Shown here piece by piece: positions 46,568 through 60,795 of a DNA stretch of 64,000 nt (positions within the stretch are counted from its first letter, which is position 1; each line of letters starts with the position of its first letter). The position numbers were made by a program, and so were the translations under genes. The stretch comes from Microcebus murinus (lineage: Eukaryota > Chordata > Mammalia > Primates > Cheirogaleidae): positions 4,059,501 to 4,123,500 of the forward strand of contig NC_134108.1 of the NCBI RefSeq assembly GCF_040939455.1, read 5' to 3'. The notes under the pieces are model-generated. The model saw nothing but the letters and a program-made list of their open reading frames with translations. It was not told the DNA's origin and did no database searches.

Positions 46568-49499
46568 GAGCACACCCCAGAACACACATACACAGACACA
46601 CACATAAGAGCTGCTTTCCTAATAATTTTGTAGAGAAATTTAAAATGAAAATGTATTATTCAAAAGAAATGTTACTAAAAAAAATTGTTTTTTATGTCTT
46701 CAGGCATTTATTAGGCACAAACCACCTCCATAAAATAAATATGTAAGTAGGGAGGTGAAACAGTTACTCAAGAACACTCAAAGATTTCAGAAAGAAATTA
46801 TTCATTTTATCCTAAAATTAAAAGTCATTACTTTAAAATGTACGGTGCCCCTATTGCTGGGAGTTTACGAGGAGAGATACAACAGTCATATCATCTGTCC
46901 AGAGATTGCTACAGAGAAAATCAAGGGCACAGACAGGAGACTGGAGCAGGAACTCTCTCAGGTTTCTTCAAAGTTCTTCTGAGAACTGCAATCTGATGAC
47001 TTGTCACATCACCTTCTTTCTCAGCCTAAAGAGTGTAACAGGTTTAGCTTTTGTAAAAGGTACTTATGCTCTATTGGACCTGAATAATACAGAATATAAG
47101 GGAGTGGAGTTTCCCTGAGTCCGCTTTGCATGTGACAAACCCAAGAACGCAGGATTCAGTGAGTTACAAGTTGTGGCTGCCAGGCAGGGCTGATCACAGG
47201 CCACAGTCTCTCAGGAGTAACCTCAGTCTTTGAGGAGGGCTGCCCACAGACACCCACAGATTTCACCCTTCAGAGGCCAGAGACTGTGCTCACATCATGA
47301 AGGAAGATTTCAATTTAGGGAAATAAACTGCCTTTCCAAGTCAAACTGTCTCCTTAGAAGCAGAAGATGTCAACAGAGACTCCTTTGCTCTTTTCCGCAT
47401 TTGGAGTCAAGAGCTGAAGATTGATTTCATCTTTTATCTTAATTTAGAAAGCATAATACAGAAAAGTTTTTTAGTTTTCAACTTGGAAGTAGGTCGTTAT
47501 CGATGGAATTGAATTTAGCCGAAATCTTAGGTTTTGAAAGTTTGTCAAAAATCTGCCCCCAAATTCTAAAGCGAATGCTTTTTGGGTTACCAGAGAAGGA
47601 AAAAAATAAAATAAAATAAGAGCCGTTCCTTATTACCACTACCCAGATGTTTTCCTGTCCTGCAAATGTATAAACTACAACTAAAGATCATCCATCTGCT
47701 CTAACAGCTGCTTAGTGCCTCTTCCAATCTGAAGCTGGACTGTGGGTTTGATAATGAAGGCAGAGTATTGTAAGCAGGTAGGGGACCTTCCCAGGTAAGA
47801 GAAAGGATGTGGGTTACACTGCTAATGGGCATGGCAATGACGGTCTTTAGCATAATAATGGAGAGTAATAGCACCCCTGAGGGCAGACCCACAGTGGTGA
47901 AAGCAGCATTGCCCATTAAGATAATGCCCAGGAGGCAGGGCTCATGAAAGTGTGTGTGTGGGGGGGGGGTAGAATTTATGACTGGGAATTGATTTTTGTC
48001 TGTTTTAGTAAGTGACAACAGGTATTAATGTAGCCTGCATTTGCAGATAGATAAACCACATTTGTATAACATTGATAACTCAATATCCCCATGTATCGAG
48101 TGTCTGAAAATTAATACGTGAGAGTGTTGGGAAAAAGAAGGATTGAGCTAATTTGCCCATATTTATAATAAACATTGGTGGACATTTAACTTGCGTATGC
48201 GGAATAGTAGTGTAGTGCAGAGTGCATAAAACAGTTGCCAGCTATTAAATCATCTAATAAGAAAGGTATCTGTCCACTAATGAGCACTTTCTGCTGTGGA
48301 CAGGAAGCCTGTGAACACAGGGCTTTGCACAGTAGAAAATAGAGCCAGCTCTGGTCTGAACCGTGTTACCCAAGACCACAGAACTGTCTGTGCCTGTGAA
48401 TAATTTCTGGTCAATGCTAACAGTTCTTTCTAAATTTGCTGCTGAATTTTGCAAATATTTTCTAGATTCATTGGAAAAGAAACAAAGAAATTAGATAGAG
48501 CTCCTTTGCAAGTCGATTACACCCAAACAGTTTGGTTCACAACCAGGCATATTATTCCCAAACATTTGTTTAAAAAGAGAAAATGAAAACAACAACAAAA
48601 AAATGTAAACGGATTTAACTAATATGCCTTATCTCATTATCATTGAACCCTCAAAAATTGAGAAGTGTGCTCTCAGGCAATTTTTATAAGCAGCAAACAG
48701 CCTAAGAGAGTCAAATGTGTTGCCCTCCCTGGCACACCTGCCCACTGCACATCTGGATCTAAAACTTGGGTCCCCTGGCCCTGAGCTCCCTCCAGGGTGG
48801 ATGGCAGTGGCCTCCCTAGACTAACCCCCAGGCAGGTGCATTCCTTGAAACAGTGTTTTGTGATATGCTGCATAGAGCCACACTGTGTGCCCTTACTATC
48901 CGATGTAGAGAAGAAATATAAAATGTGAAAGTAGATAATGCCTGTCTGTGACAAAGACAAATGAAACACTCTATTATGAAGGTTTAATGGAGTAAAAATG
49001 AAAAATTTACACTTATTATTGCATAGCTCAATAATTTTGTTGCCAAATTGTGTTTGCTTACTGAGATCCCATGCACCCCGACTGGGGCGACAGCAAGCAG
49101 ACAATAAATTAGAAGGCGCTGTGCCCCAGCGAAGGCACACCGCCTCCATCCCCTTCTCTCCGGCTCCTCCTGTCAGGAACACTTCCACATGGGTGTTACA
49201 AGAACAATTAAATAATTCGGAGTCACTGAAGTCACTAAGATTCTCATCTACTCCCAGGCTGCTAGAGCCTCCCTCAGAGGCTCACCCGCCCTTCACGTCT
49301 GGCCCGTGGACCTCAGCCCTGGCCTCCCCTGCACCCCCTCCACCTCTGCCGCCTGCTCGGGGTACACAGCCTGTGTCCCCACTTTGTAACCCATGCCCAC
49401 AGGCTCCCAGGCATGTGCCTGTGCCGATTCCTGAGTCTGGGATTCATAACCCATATCCTCCCATAACTGGGCTAACCTCCTGTCTTTTGGAGACGTTTG
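46568..49499. other. Unassigned sequence with short simple repeats
   Basis: CA-rich patch at 46580-46605, AAATA-type run at 47599-47618, (TG)n plus a run of 10 G at 47949-47969. A GC-rich part at 49060-49420 belongs to the longest open frame of the window (48998-49657, 219 codons), which I do not accept as a gene (see rejected items). Confidence 0.45.
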
Positions 49500-49625
49500 G
49501 CACTAGTAAGAGGACTGGGTTCTCAGATCTGGTTTTAAATCTCAATGTCACCAGTTACAAACTGGCCATATCACATAATCTTTCCATCTTAGCCCCCTGT
49601 AAATTGTGGCTAACCGTACTTAATT
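49500..49625 (+). mobile_element. MIR SINE, sense
   Basis: 'ggttttaaatctcaatgtca', 'ccagttacaaactggccata', 'atctttccatcttagccccc', 'tgtaaattgtggctaaccgt'. Ordered as sense MIR; may resume after the small insertion at 49626. Confidence 0.65.
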
Positions 49626-49668
49626 TTTTTTTTCTTTTTTTTATTTACGTAACCTAAACATTTGTATC
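49626..49668 (-). mobile_element. 43-bp L1-tail micro-insertion with inverted segment
   Basis: Flanked by a perfect 12-bp duplication ccgtacttaatt (49614-49625, 49669-49680). The insert is a T-rich run followed by 'acgtaacctaaacatttgta'. The T-run implies antisense insertion, but the following piece matches L1 3'-UTR in the sense direction (compare the reverse complement of 23678-23705), so it appears inverted relative to the tail, as in twin-primed L1 insertions. Confidence 0.75.
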
Positions 49669-49774
49669 CCGTACTTAATTGAAAGACTTGCTGAATTGTA
49701 ATGCTTATAATGAAGAGAAAGCATTTAGGAATCATCCATTAAATGTAATATTAGGTAATATATTTATTAGTATT

Positions 49775-50010
49775 ATTTTAGACTCAGCTCAAGCCTTCCT
49801 TCCTCTGGAAAGATACCCCAAAGATCTCATCTCTCCTCGAAGAGATCACTACCTATCTTAAATAACCTCTAGCATTTACTCATTTCACAACACATGAGCT
49901 ATCACTTCCCACTGCACAGACAGATCAATCATTAAGGCATAGATGTACTTTTGCCCAAGTACCCCACAGAGAGCTCGGCACATACTACATACTTAATACT
50001 TGTCCAGTTA
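49775..50010 (+). mobile_element. L2 3' region, sense
   Basis: 'ctcagctcaagccttccttc', 'cctctagcatttactcattt', 'gagctcggcacatactacat', 'acttaatacttgtcc' follow the order of the sense L2 3'-UTR. Diverged. Confidence 0.55.
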
Positions 50011-50269
50011 GTAATGAAAACATAGGATTAAGAAAACATAAGCTTAAATGTCTATGTCTAAGTGAGTGGGATACACTGTCAACATTTTTAAAAATATTAA
50101 AGTCTTTTAAGTATATTTTGAAAACCTCTGACCTTGTCCTCAGATTTTTTTCTTTTTGCATTAAATTTTTAGAGTAAAAGTTAAGCGAAAAATCACATTC
50201 CCAGGAACTGGAGTAATATTTTAATTGTTAAAGTTTCTGCCTTTTATTGGAGTTAATTGCATTAATTTC

Positions 50270-50400
50270 TTCTCTTCTTACTAGCTTGTAAATTCCCAGA
50301 GGATGGCAACTAAGTTTTTATACAGCCCTACATCTTTCACAACATCTTGCACGTTACAATTATCTGTTAAATATTTGCTGAATGACTTATCAACTAACAA
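50270..50400 (+). mobile_element. L2 3' end, sense
   Basis: 'actagcttgtaaattcccag', 'aggatggcaactaagttttt', 'ttaaatatttgctgaatgac' match the L2 tail. Confidence 0.65.
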
Positions 50401-51639
50401 TAAAGAACACATGATTGAATATTTAGATATATTCAAAAAACATAGCATTTTTTCTATAATTAGGTGAGTAGCTGCTGATAGGAAAGTACTAGCAGCATGC
50501 TTTTGGTTGTCTTATCTCTTGCAAAAATTTTTTGAAAGTCATACAAAACAAAGGTATAACTTTTTTTATTGCCTACAAAATGAACAGCGAACTGCCATCC
50601 TGAGAAACACCCATAGTGTAACTGTGTGAGTAGCGTCTTCTGTGTTTCCAGGATGTCCGGGACAGAGGTGGAATGCTGAGGAATTATTTTCTTGATTCTT
50701 ATCATGCTTTCTGTTAGGCACCAAGAGGAATCTTTATAGACAAAGCATTTAGCTTTTGTTCTTTGAGAACAACACTTCTGCAGCAGCTATTCTTAGAAAC
50801 CTTTGTAGGAGGCATAGATCCACCTCTGTGGAGAGTGATTCACCACTGTTGCACTAATTATGCACCCTTCCTACTACAGATTATGAGTCTGAATATCTGC
50901 AAAACCAAATCCAAGCAACCTGGAGGCTAATTGGCCTGAAGACATCCCTTTGCTAAAGCCCGAAGGCAGGAGATGCAGTCAGTTAAGCTCTAATGGGCAA
51001 ACCCAGGCAACTGCCCTCCCCTGATTCCTCACAACTGCCAGATCCAACATGCCAGAAGCAAAACAAGTGCACCAACTGTATGCGCACTTCATTCTCATCA
51101 GCAATGTCCTGGTAAGTCCTGCTGCTCTCTTGTCTGGCTTTCCTTTTCCAGAATATTGTTTGAACAGCTTTTCTTTCAAGGAATCCTGTTTATTGGCCTC
51201 ACAAAGACTCCTGGGGTAAATAAAACTGAGAATTTGCCCCATAGGAAATTGCCTTCTAAGGATAAAAAAACAGGCAGAGACACATACAGATAAAAAGAGC
51301 TTCCAATGGAGGATGGAAGACAATAGACATGCTCAGAATGGGCTTAGCCCTAAACTGCACGTAGGAACTGTGGGGTTCCCTTTCCATCCCATGGCCTCAC
51401 ACAGGACACAGGGCAATAGGAAACTTCAGAGCTTTCTTTTATGCTCCTCTCACCTAAGATTAAATCCACTTAAGGATTTGCTTTTCAAAGTAGAGTTCTC
51501 ACGCTTTGCCAGGAGCATCGTGTGTGCCAAGGTGTCGGCAAGCCACAGGATGGAGGTGTACAGAATATTAACACTCCCTGATGGAAATCCGGAACAGTAT
51601 TGTGTAGAGATAAGCAGATATATTCAATCAACATATATT
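50401..51639. other. Unassigned sequence
   Basis: No recognised gene or family. Frames at 50979-51323 (minus) and 51313-51702 (plus) have no domain; the second runs into the L2 beside it. Confidence 0.5.
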
Positions 51640-52200
51640 TACCTGAGCAGCTGCTATGGTCCAGGTCCTGTTCTAAGCACTGGGGATAGAGCGCTGAACT
51701 AAATCAACAAAGACCCGTATTCACAAAATGTCATCACCTGGGGGTGGAGAGATGGACCATAAACAAATAAACAAGAAAATTCGCAGGAGCTCAGGAAGTA
51801 CTTCCTGAAACATGAAAGAGCTGGTGGGAGTCCAGGCAACTTTTGCTACATCATACAGCTTGATCAGAGAAGGTCTCTGCAATAAGTGACGTTTAAGCAC
51901 AGCTGGGAAGGAAGTGGGGGAACAAGGAACTGGAGGAAGAGACTTCCAGGCCCGGGGTGGGGGTGGGGCAGCAAGTGCAAAGGCCCTGCCTGGTGTGTGC
52001 AGGTGACATTAGGAAGTCCCGTGTGACTGGTTGCTGAGAATAGACTGTAGGTGAAAAGAAAAGAAGGAAATTTTGAGCAGTAGGACACCTTGGCAGTAGG
52101 GGAGCAGTCGTTCAGATGATGATGGTATTGGTGGAAGTGATGAGGAATGTTTGGTTTCTGAATCTTTTTGGAGGCCAAACTAAAGGACTTTTTTGGTTGA
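51640..52200 (-). mobile_element. L2 3' region, antisense
   Basis: 'gctatggtccaggtcctgtt', 'ctaagcactggggatagagc', 'gaccataaacaaataaacaa', 'agcaagtgcaaaggccctgc'. One of the better preserved L2 copies here. Weaker related words may continue to about 52440. Confidence 0.85.
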
Positions 52201-54289
52201 AATTGAATAGGTTGACCAACTATCTGGTTTAACTAGGATGGAGGGGTGTCCTGGGACATGGGAAGTCCTGGGCAAACTGGGATGAGATTCTAGGTCATTC
52301 TAGAGGTAGGACAAAAGGAGGCATGACAGGTGGCTCTAAAAATTGGCCTTGAGCCATGTGAGGATGGACTTGCCATTTGACAGAAATGGAGATGGCCGAG
52401 GGGTCTTGGTGAGTGGAAAAGAACAGGGGCAGAGTCAGACATACTTTTTGATGTATTCACTTTAAGATGTGTAAAGCAGCCACCAGTCAGAAGTCATCAT
52501 CCCCCGAGAATGGTGGAGACGGCGTGGGCTGTGCAGCCGACCATGCCAGGGAAAGGTACTAACTACACGGTGGGGCTGCAGGTGGGAGGGAGCATGAGCT
52601 GGAGTCGGCAATGAGGACCAACCAGGACATCTCCCTCTACTCCAGACACAGGGCGAGGAGTGGGGAGAGAAAGCAGCTACTAGAGCAGCTACTGGAGCCA
52701 GCTAGCTACAGGGGAAGTCCTGTCATGGTCGGGGCAGAGCTGCTATCTTGCAAGGGATTGCAAAATGCACATGCATTTGCAATATAGATACAGGAGACAT
52801 CACAGAAATTGCCATTTAAAGGTAGCAAATTGGACAAGATTCCCCCTGGGCTGACAACAGCTTGTGTTCACTGCCCCTTGTGCTCAGGGTACTTTTTATT
52901 TTGAGTGCCTGGTAAGTTCGTGATAATCGTTATTTTATTCTCAGAAAAGCGATATCCACTAAGTGTCATTCTAATTTGAGAGACAAGGAGATTGAAACAC
53001 AGCACTTTAATTTTCTGAGATTTTATGTAAACCAGTGACAGTGGCACAAGTGGAAGACACGGTTGCCTCACCCCCAGCCCACGTTGGCCTTATTGTGCGG
53101 CATTTGGGGTTTGAATAGCCTCTCACTCTGTCCCACAACGTAACCCTACATGGAGCTCTGCAAGGGGTGGCTGCTAACCAGTTTTGCCCACACTGAGCAT
53201 TGACATATTATTAATAGGCAGCTTTCATCCAGGTTAACATTAGCAGGTAGCACAAATGGCATAGTTCGTTGTTATCCTGACAGACTTAGGAAGAAGACAA
53301 AGGATTCATTAAGGATGACTAAATAAGAATAGCATGCTTATTACAGTACATGTTTACACAGCACCTATGGAGGCCCTATAGCAGATAATCACACCCTTCT
53401 CTACTCCCTTATCAGTATGGAACAGAGGATGGAGTGAGTGGACGCTTTGCCTCGGCAGGGAGAGATCAGCAACGAGACTCTGCTGAGCCCAGGACCCTGA
53501 GATCTCACGTGAGTGCCAGGAGGGTCTCATCCACAGTTCTCTTTGAACGTTGCAGATTTCTGATGTCTTCTGCCAAGCTATAGTGTCCAAATAAATAGGA
53601 ACAAAGACGGGGTCATGCAGTCACCCCGCTTATAACTTAACACTGATTCTGCACAGACGCAGTGGCTGCCTGGTCCCTAGAAGGCCTCTCAAAAGAACTG
53701 TGGCTCATTTTAAACCCTTTACATGCAAGACATGTTCTCCCTCCCCTTCATGATATCCTTCTTTGTGGTGCACGCCATGGAAATCTTCCCTGCGCTTTTG
53801 TCAACTGACAAGTTGGAGCCGGAGCATGTGTCTCCTACCCTATTTTCGCAATGTGGAGCTCTTGTTGCCAGGAGAAATGGGAGGGGGATTTAAACAGCAT
53901 GGGAGGGAGAAAGAGCTGTACTTTTACCTGGCCAGATCCCCGGGATGCTCTTGGGTAGCCCTACCTGTGTGCTCAAAGGAAAACAGAGCATTGCACTGTA
54001 GTGTTGGTTCCCCTCTCACAAGGACAGTTGACCTCTACCCTGCTCCTGAATTTACCAGTTTCAATCCATTTACTTCTCCGCAGTAACCTTGATTTCTTTC
54101 CCTTTTTTTATGTTTCATCAATACTTCTCACTCCTCAAGAAACATAATTAATGTAGATAGTTGAGAAATGTTCTGGGCTCAGACTCAGCGGTGTTTCACT
54201 CTTTAGGAGTTGAGCTATCGTAAGTGGATTTATTTTATGGGATAGTTGGCTTCCTCTTGATATGTGTTGCAAATTCTGGTTGTCTGTTG
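52201..54289. other. Unassigned sequence
   Basis: The first 250 bp may continue the L2. The rest shows no recognised family. 53763-54086 (plus, 107 codons) has no domain. Confidence 0.45.
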
Positions 54290-54745
54290 TGTTAGTTTTC
54301 TAGGGATGCTGTGCAAATGACCACAACCTTGGTGTTTCGAAACAAAAGTAATTTATTCTTTCACAGTTCTGGAAGCCAGAAGTCCAAAATCAAGGCATCA
54401 GCAGGACCACATTCCCTCAAAATCCCTAAAGGAGGATCCTTCCTGCCCTTTCCAGCTTCTGGTTGCTGCTGGAAGCCTTGGAATTTCTTGGCTTGCAACT
54501 GCGTCATCCCAGTCTCTGCCTCTGTCTCTGCGTGGCCTTCTTCTCTGTGTCCTCTCCCTTTCTGTCCCTTATTAGGTCACCTGGCATTTGATTTAGGGCC
54601 CACCCTAATCCAGAATGATCCTATCTCAAGATTCTTACCTTCATCTGCAAAGACCCTTATTCCAAACAAGGTCACATTCTGAGGTTCCAGGTGAACGTAT
54701 CTTTGGTGGGGGAGGTACTACTCAACCTGCTACCCCTGTGTTAGT
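54290..54745 (-). mobile_element. MLT1-type MaLR LTR, antisense
   Basis: 'gttagttttctagggatgct', 'aaagtaatttattctttcac', 'agttctggaagccagaagtc', 'ttgatttagggcccacccta', 'aacaaggtcacattctgagg', ending near 'actcaacctgctac'. Solo. Confidence 0.87.
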
Positions 54746-54942
54746 GGTTGGTGGAAGGTCAGGTGATGCTGCAGCTCCTTGTATACTGAGCATTCTCCTC
54801 TGAGCTGGTTTCTTAGCTGTGTTCTGTATTCTCCTTGTCCTATCAACCAGGTGCTCTGGCTTCTACAAGGAATGTTTAAACCCGTTTTAGAAGAGGGAAC
54901 CACTCCTTGCTTCAAGACCAAGCTGAAAATAGCAAGGCTATA

Positions 54943-55062
54943 AATGCATGCATATGTGTGTGCAGGCATGTGTGTGTCTGCATATGCATGTGTATATGTT
55001 TATGTATATGTGTATATGCATGTGTGTATGCATGTGTATACTCATACATATGTATGTATAAA
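54943..55062. repeat. Imperfect TG/TATG/GCATG microsatellite
   Basis: About 120 bp of mostly alternating purine-pyrimidine words (tgtgtg, gcatatg, tgtatg). The pattern can favour left-handed DNA. Confidence 0.9.
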
Positions 55063-55724
55063 TGGCAAAGAAATAGATAGGGATCCTTCTGTACAAAACC
55101 ACTAAACATTCATCAAGAAGTAGCATTTGAAGAGATAGCTCAGGGTACTGCTGTTTAATCCCTTCATTGTTGAGGTATTGTGGACTGCACACTTCAAACC
55201 CAAAGTGCATGCAAACCAGATTAATGGTGGTGGTGGTGGAGGAAGGTTTTAAAATTCAAGAACTCAGAGGGGTTTTTGCCATCCATGCTACTTGAGATGT
55301 CTGAGTGTGCATCATTATCATCACCTTTCTTTCTCACACCTGCTCCTTCCTTATGGTGCTAATAACTCTAAGCTAAGGTCACAAGAATATAGTCACATTT
55401 GATCTCTTGCCCTAAGCGCCCAACCATCTCAATGAAAACTGAAAATGGCGAGTTAGTAGGACACTTTAGGATTATTAAGATAATTTGGTCCCTTCAGAAT
55501 CTGCATACATCCTTGATTTTTTCAAGTAAGTGTTGATTTGTACATTTGCACCAGAAAGTTAGATACTTAAAAATATGGATTATTTGATGAAAATACTTTT
55601 TGCCATCAGTGATAGATTTAGTTCTGACACCCACCATACACAGTTCCACTCGAAACCAGCTGGGTAACCTTAAGTGAATCACATCTCTGAATCACAGGCT
55701 TTTTTATAGTATGAAAAAAATCAC
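55063..55724. other. Unassigned sequence
   Basis: Short (TGG)n at 55226-55240. No gene or family recognised. Confidence 0.5.
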
Positions 55725-55895
55725 TTATTCAACAAATGTATATTGAAAACTTACTGTGTAGCAGGCCCTGTTCTAAGTGTTTGGGGCATAATGGGGAATG
55801 TGACAAAGATGCTTGCCTTGATGGGACTTACTACTTACTGGGCAGGGGTCAGTAAGCACAAGTGCTTTCAGGGAAAAACAGAATAAAGGTTATCA
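55725..55895 (-). mobile_element. L2/MIR-like 3' end, antisense
   Basis: 'cttattcaacaaatgtatat', 'ttactgtgtagcaggccctg', 'ttctaagtgtttggggcata', 'ttgccttgatgggactt'. Confidence 0.75.
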
Positions 55896-56174
55896 GGAGT
55901 GGGGGGTGGGAGGCGGTTTTTAGTAATTCAGTAGAGAGCCTGGAGTAGACGACTCTATGTGGACAGCAGTAGTGGCCGCTCCCACCAGCTTGTTGAGAAG
56001 ACCTAAAGAAATGAGTATATAGCAATGCACTGCCAGCTGCAAAGCTGTACCTCTCTCTGCACATGACTGTTCATGGTGACGGCATGACCGGCGAGGGAGC
56101 GCTGTGGCTTCTGTTATCTTTCTGAATGGTCGTGGCTCAGTCATCATGTGTTTCCATGGTTCCACTCACTCACT

Positions 56175-56560
56175 CATTAACTTGCCAACCACTTATTCAG
56201 TGTTTGCTCTGCACCAGACGTTTTGCTTGCCACTGGGAATACAGACAAACAAGGTGCCCTTTCCTAAAGGGAGAGACAAATACACATCTTATTACAAGGC
56301 AGTACGATAAGGTCATGGAGAAGAAGGCTTGTCTGTGGGGCACCCAGTCCAGACAAGGGGAATCAGGGCATTTGGAGGGGCTGGCCAAGGGACAAGAGCT
56401 GGCGTGTGAAGGGGCAGGAAGGAGGGACAGTGTAGCTGAGGGGCCAAAACATGTGAATATAGACAGACAAGAGGTCTCAGAATGTTCCAGAAACTGAAAG
56501 TACTTCGGTATGAACGGAACATAGGATTTAATCAAGAATTGGAGGAAGATAGGATTACAA
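56175..56560 (-). mobile_element. L2-like fragment, antisense
   Basis: 'cttattcagtgtttgctctg', 'cactgggaatacagacaaac', 'gggagagacaaatacacatc' follow the antisense L2 order; the right part is weak and may extend toward 56840. Confidence 0.5.
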
Positions 56561-56846
56561 CGGAGAAAAGAGTCACCAGATCTTGCATGGACTTGTACGA
56601 TTTTCTAGAATTCAGGCATGATTACAGAAAGTCTCTGAAGAATTGTACACAGGGGCATTATGTGGGTTTCAGAAGCAACACTTTGGTGGCAGCAGCAGCA
56701 AGAACAGGTTAGAGGGAGCGAGACTGGAGGTGGGAAGACCAAGCACAAAGTGTGACTTTCTCTGCAGGATCCAGTGATTAGAGTGGTTTATGATGCTGCT
56801 GGGGTTAGAAATAGTGGAGGTGGCATAGATCAAGGGTTGGAGGCTT

Positions 56847-57685
56847 AAACCCATCAAAAAGTAGCCAAAAGACTTGAACAAAAGACTTTTTTTTCAAAAG
56901 AATATAGACAAATGGCCAGAAACCTATGAAAATATGCTCAACATCACCAATCATTTCAGAAATACAAAATAAAACCACAATGATATGCCAGCTTACCCCT
57001 GTCAGAATGGCCATTAATAAAAAGTCAAGAAACAGTGATAGATGTTGGCATGGATACAGTAAAAAGGGAATGCTTATACACCTGGTGGGAATGTAAACTA
57101 GTAAAGCCTCTATGAAAAACAGTATGGAGATTCCTCAAAGAACCAAAATTAGACCTACTATTTGATCCAGTATTCCCACTACTGGGTATCTGTCCAAAGG
57201 AAAAGAAGTCATTTTATGAAAATGACACAGGCACTCAACTGTCTATTGCAGCACAATTCACAATTGCAAAGATATGGAATTGACCTATGTGCCCATCAAC
57301 TGATGAGTGGATAAAGAAAATATGGTGTGTACTACTCAGCTACAAAAAGGAATGAAATAATGTCTTTTGCAGCAACTTGGATGGAACCGGAGACCATTAC
57401 CCTATGTGAAGTATCTCAGGAATGGGAAAGCAAATATCACATGTTGTCATTCATAAGTGGGAGCTAAACAAGAGGTACATATGGTCATAAAGTGGTCTAA
57501 TGGACATTGAAAACCAAGAAGGGGTAAGATGGGAGGGGGTGATTATCAAAAATCTACCTATCGGGTATAATGTACACTATTCTGGTGACAGGTATACTAA
57601 AATCCCTGACTTCAGCATTATATAATTCATCCATGTAACAAATACAATTGTATCCTATAAATCTATTTGAATGAATTGAATAAAT
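56847..57685 (+). mobile_element. L1 3' end, sense
   Basis: 'acccatcaaaaagtagccaa', 'caaaataaaaccacaatgat', 'cactactgggtatctgtcca', 'catatggtcataaagtggtc', then 3'-UTR to about 57685. It cuts off the MaLR internal sequence at 57690. Frame broken. Confidence 0.88.
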
Positions 57686-57689
57686 GAAA

Positions 57690-58014
57690 TCATCTCAGCT
57701 AAATGTCCAAATTCAAGACAAGCAAGTTCTACTTTCTGCAAAACACTAGAGCACGATTCATCCAAGTTCTTTACCACTTTATAACACAGATCATCTTTCC
57801 TCTAGTTTCCAATAATATATTCTTCATTTCCATCCAAGACCTCACAAGAATCACCTGTAATGTCCATATTTCTACCAACAGTCTCTCCTTGGCAATCTAA
57901 GCTTTTCAACCATGTACCTCAAAACACTCCCATCTTCTACCCATTAGAGTTCCAAAGCCCCTTCCACGTGTTTAGGTATTGGTCAAAGCAGCACAAATAA
58001 TACCCAAATCTGTT
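57690..58014 (-). mobile_element. MaLR internal sequence, antisense
   Basis: 'ttctttaccactttataaca', 'ctagtttccaataatatatt', 'gtccatatttctaccaacag', 'gagttccaaagccccttcca' match the region that normally adjoins a MaLR 5' LTR. Such elements do not encode a full set of retroviral genes. Left end truncated by the L1. Confidence 0.7.
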
Positions 58015-58432
58015 TTATTAGTGTGTTGGGGCTGCAATAACAAAATACCACAACCTGGGTCACTTAAACAACAGAAATTTATTTTCTTATAGTTCTTGAG
58101 GCTGGATGGCCAAGATCAGGGTGCCAGCAGGCTTGGTTTCTCCTGAGACCTCTCTCCATGGTTTGTAGACAGTCACCTTCTGTGTGCTGTGTTCTCACAT
58201 GGCTCTTCCTCAGTGTGGACGCACCACTGGTGTCTCTTCCTCTTTTTAGAAGGATGTTAGTTCCAGTGGATAGGACTCCACCCTTATAACCTCATTTATC
58301 CTTAATTACCTCCTTAAAGGATCTATCTCAAAGTTTAGTCACATTGAGGGCTAGAGCCTCAACACATGAATTTTGGGAGTACACAATTTATTCTATGCCA
58401 TTATTGACTACAGAACACCAGAATTAAGATTA
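58015..58432 (-). mobile_element. MLT1-type MaLR LTR (5' LTR), antisense
   Basis: 'agtgtgttggggctgcaata', 'aacaacagaaatttattttc', 'ttaattacctccttaaagga', 'cacatgaattttgggagtac'. Joined to internal sequence on its left, so on the minus strand it is the 5' LTR of a partial element. Confidence 0.85.
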
Positions 58433-58619
58433 TATGTAGAATTCTATTTTTAGTTGGCCAATGAATGAAGGATCCAGAGAAATAACTCCTAGTATATTAT
58501 GTATCCATATACATGACTGAGATGTAGAGTAGTAAGAATTTCTCCAGGTGCCAGGCATTTAATAAAAAGTGAAATCATAGAAGTAAGAAAGTGCAGAAGC
58601 TAGAATTTATCCTACAGGT

Positions 58620-59012
58620 TCTGCCCATTCCTGGCATCTTAGCAAATATGATGTAAGCAGAGTCTTGAAAAGAGCTTACCCATTGGGGTGGCCTTCTTGA
58701 TGTTCCTAAAAATCTTGAACCTACCGCCTTGTTGGTGACACCAGGCTAACATGCCTGATGATGAGAGAAACACAACCAAGTGATCCCCAATACTCCAGCT
58801 AGCATTGAACCAACCTCCAAACATGCAAATGAGATGTTCCTAGATGCTTAAGACACAACAGAGCTGCTGGCTGACTACAGAAACCAAGCGAGCAATCCCA
58901 TACCAGGAGAACAACTTGGCCAACCCAAAAAATCGTGAGAAATGTTAAATGTTTATTGTTTTCAGCCACTGTTTTGCATAACAAGTCAAAAACTGATACA
59001 ACAACATGTGGG
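58620..59012 (+). mobile_element. MaLR/MLT1-like LTR, sense
   Basis: 'cttgaaaagagcttacccat', 'gaacaacttggccaacccaa', 'gagaaatgttaaatgtttat', 'tgttttcagccactgttttg', 'aaaactgatacaaca'. The 3' end has the same general form as 12580-13200. Confidence 0.65.
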
Positions 59013-59034
59013 ACAAAAATATTAGACATAGTTA

Positions 59035-60795
<1,761 letters not shown>

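Noticed and set aside
48998..49657. Longest open frame of the window (219 codons, plus)
   Set aside because: It runs through a MIR SINE and into the T-rich L1 micro-insertion at its 3' end (FFFLFF), is proline-rich only where the DNA is C-rich, and shows no domain. It is most likely a chance frame.
54943..55062. Regulatory array
   Set aside because: Explained as an imperfect TG/TATG microsatellite.
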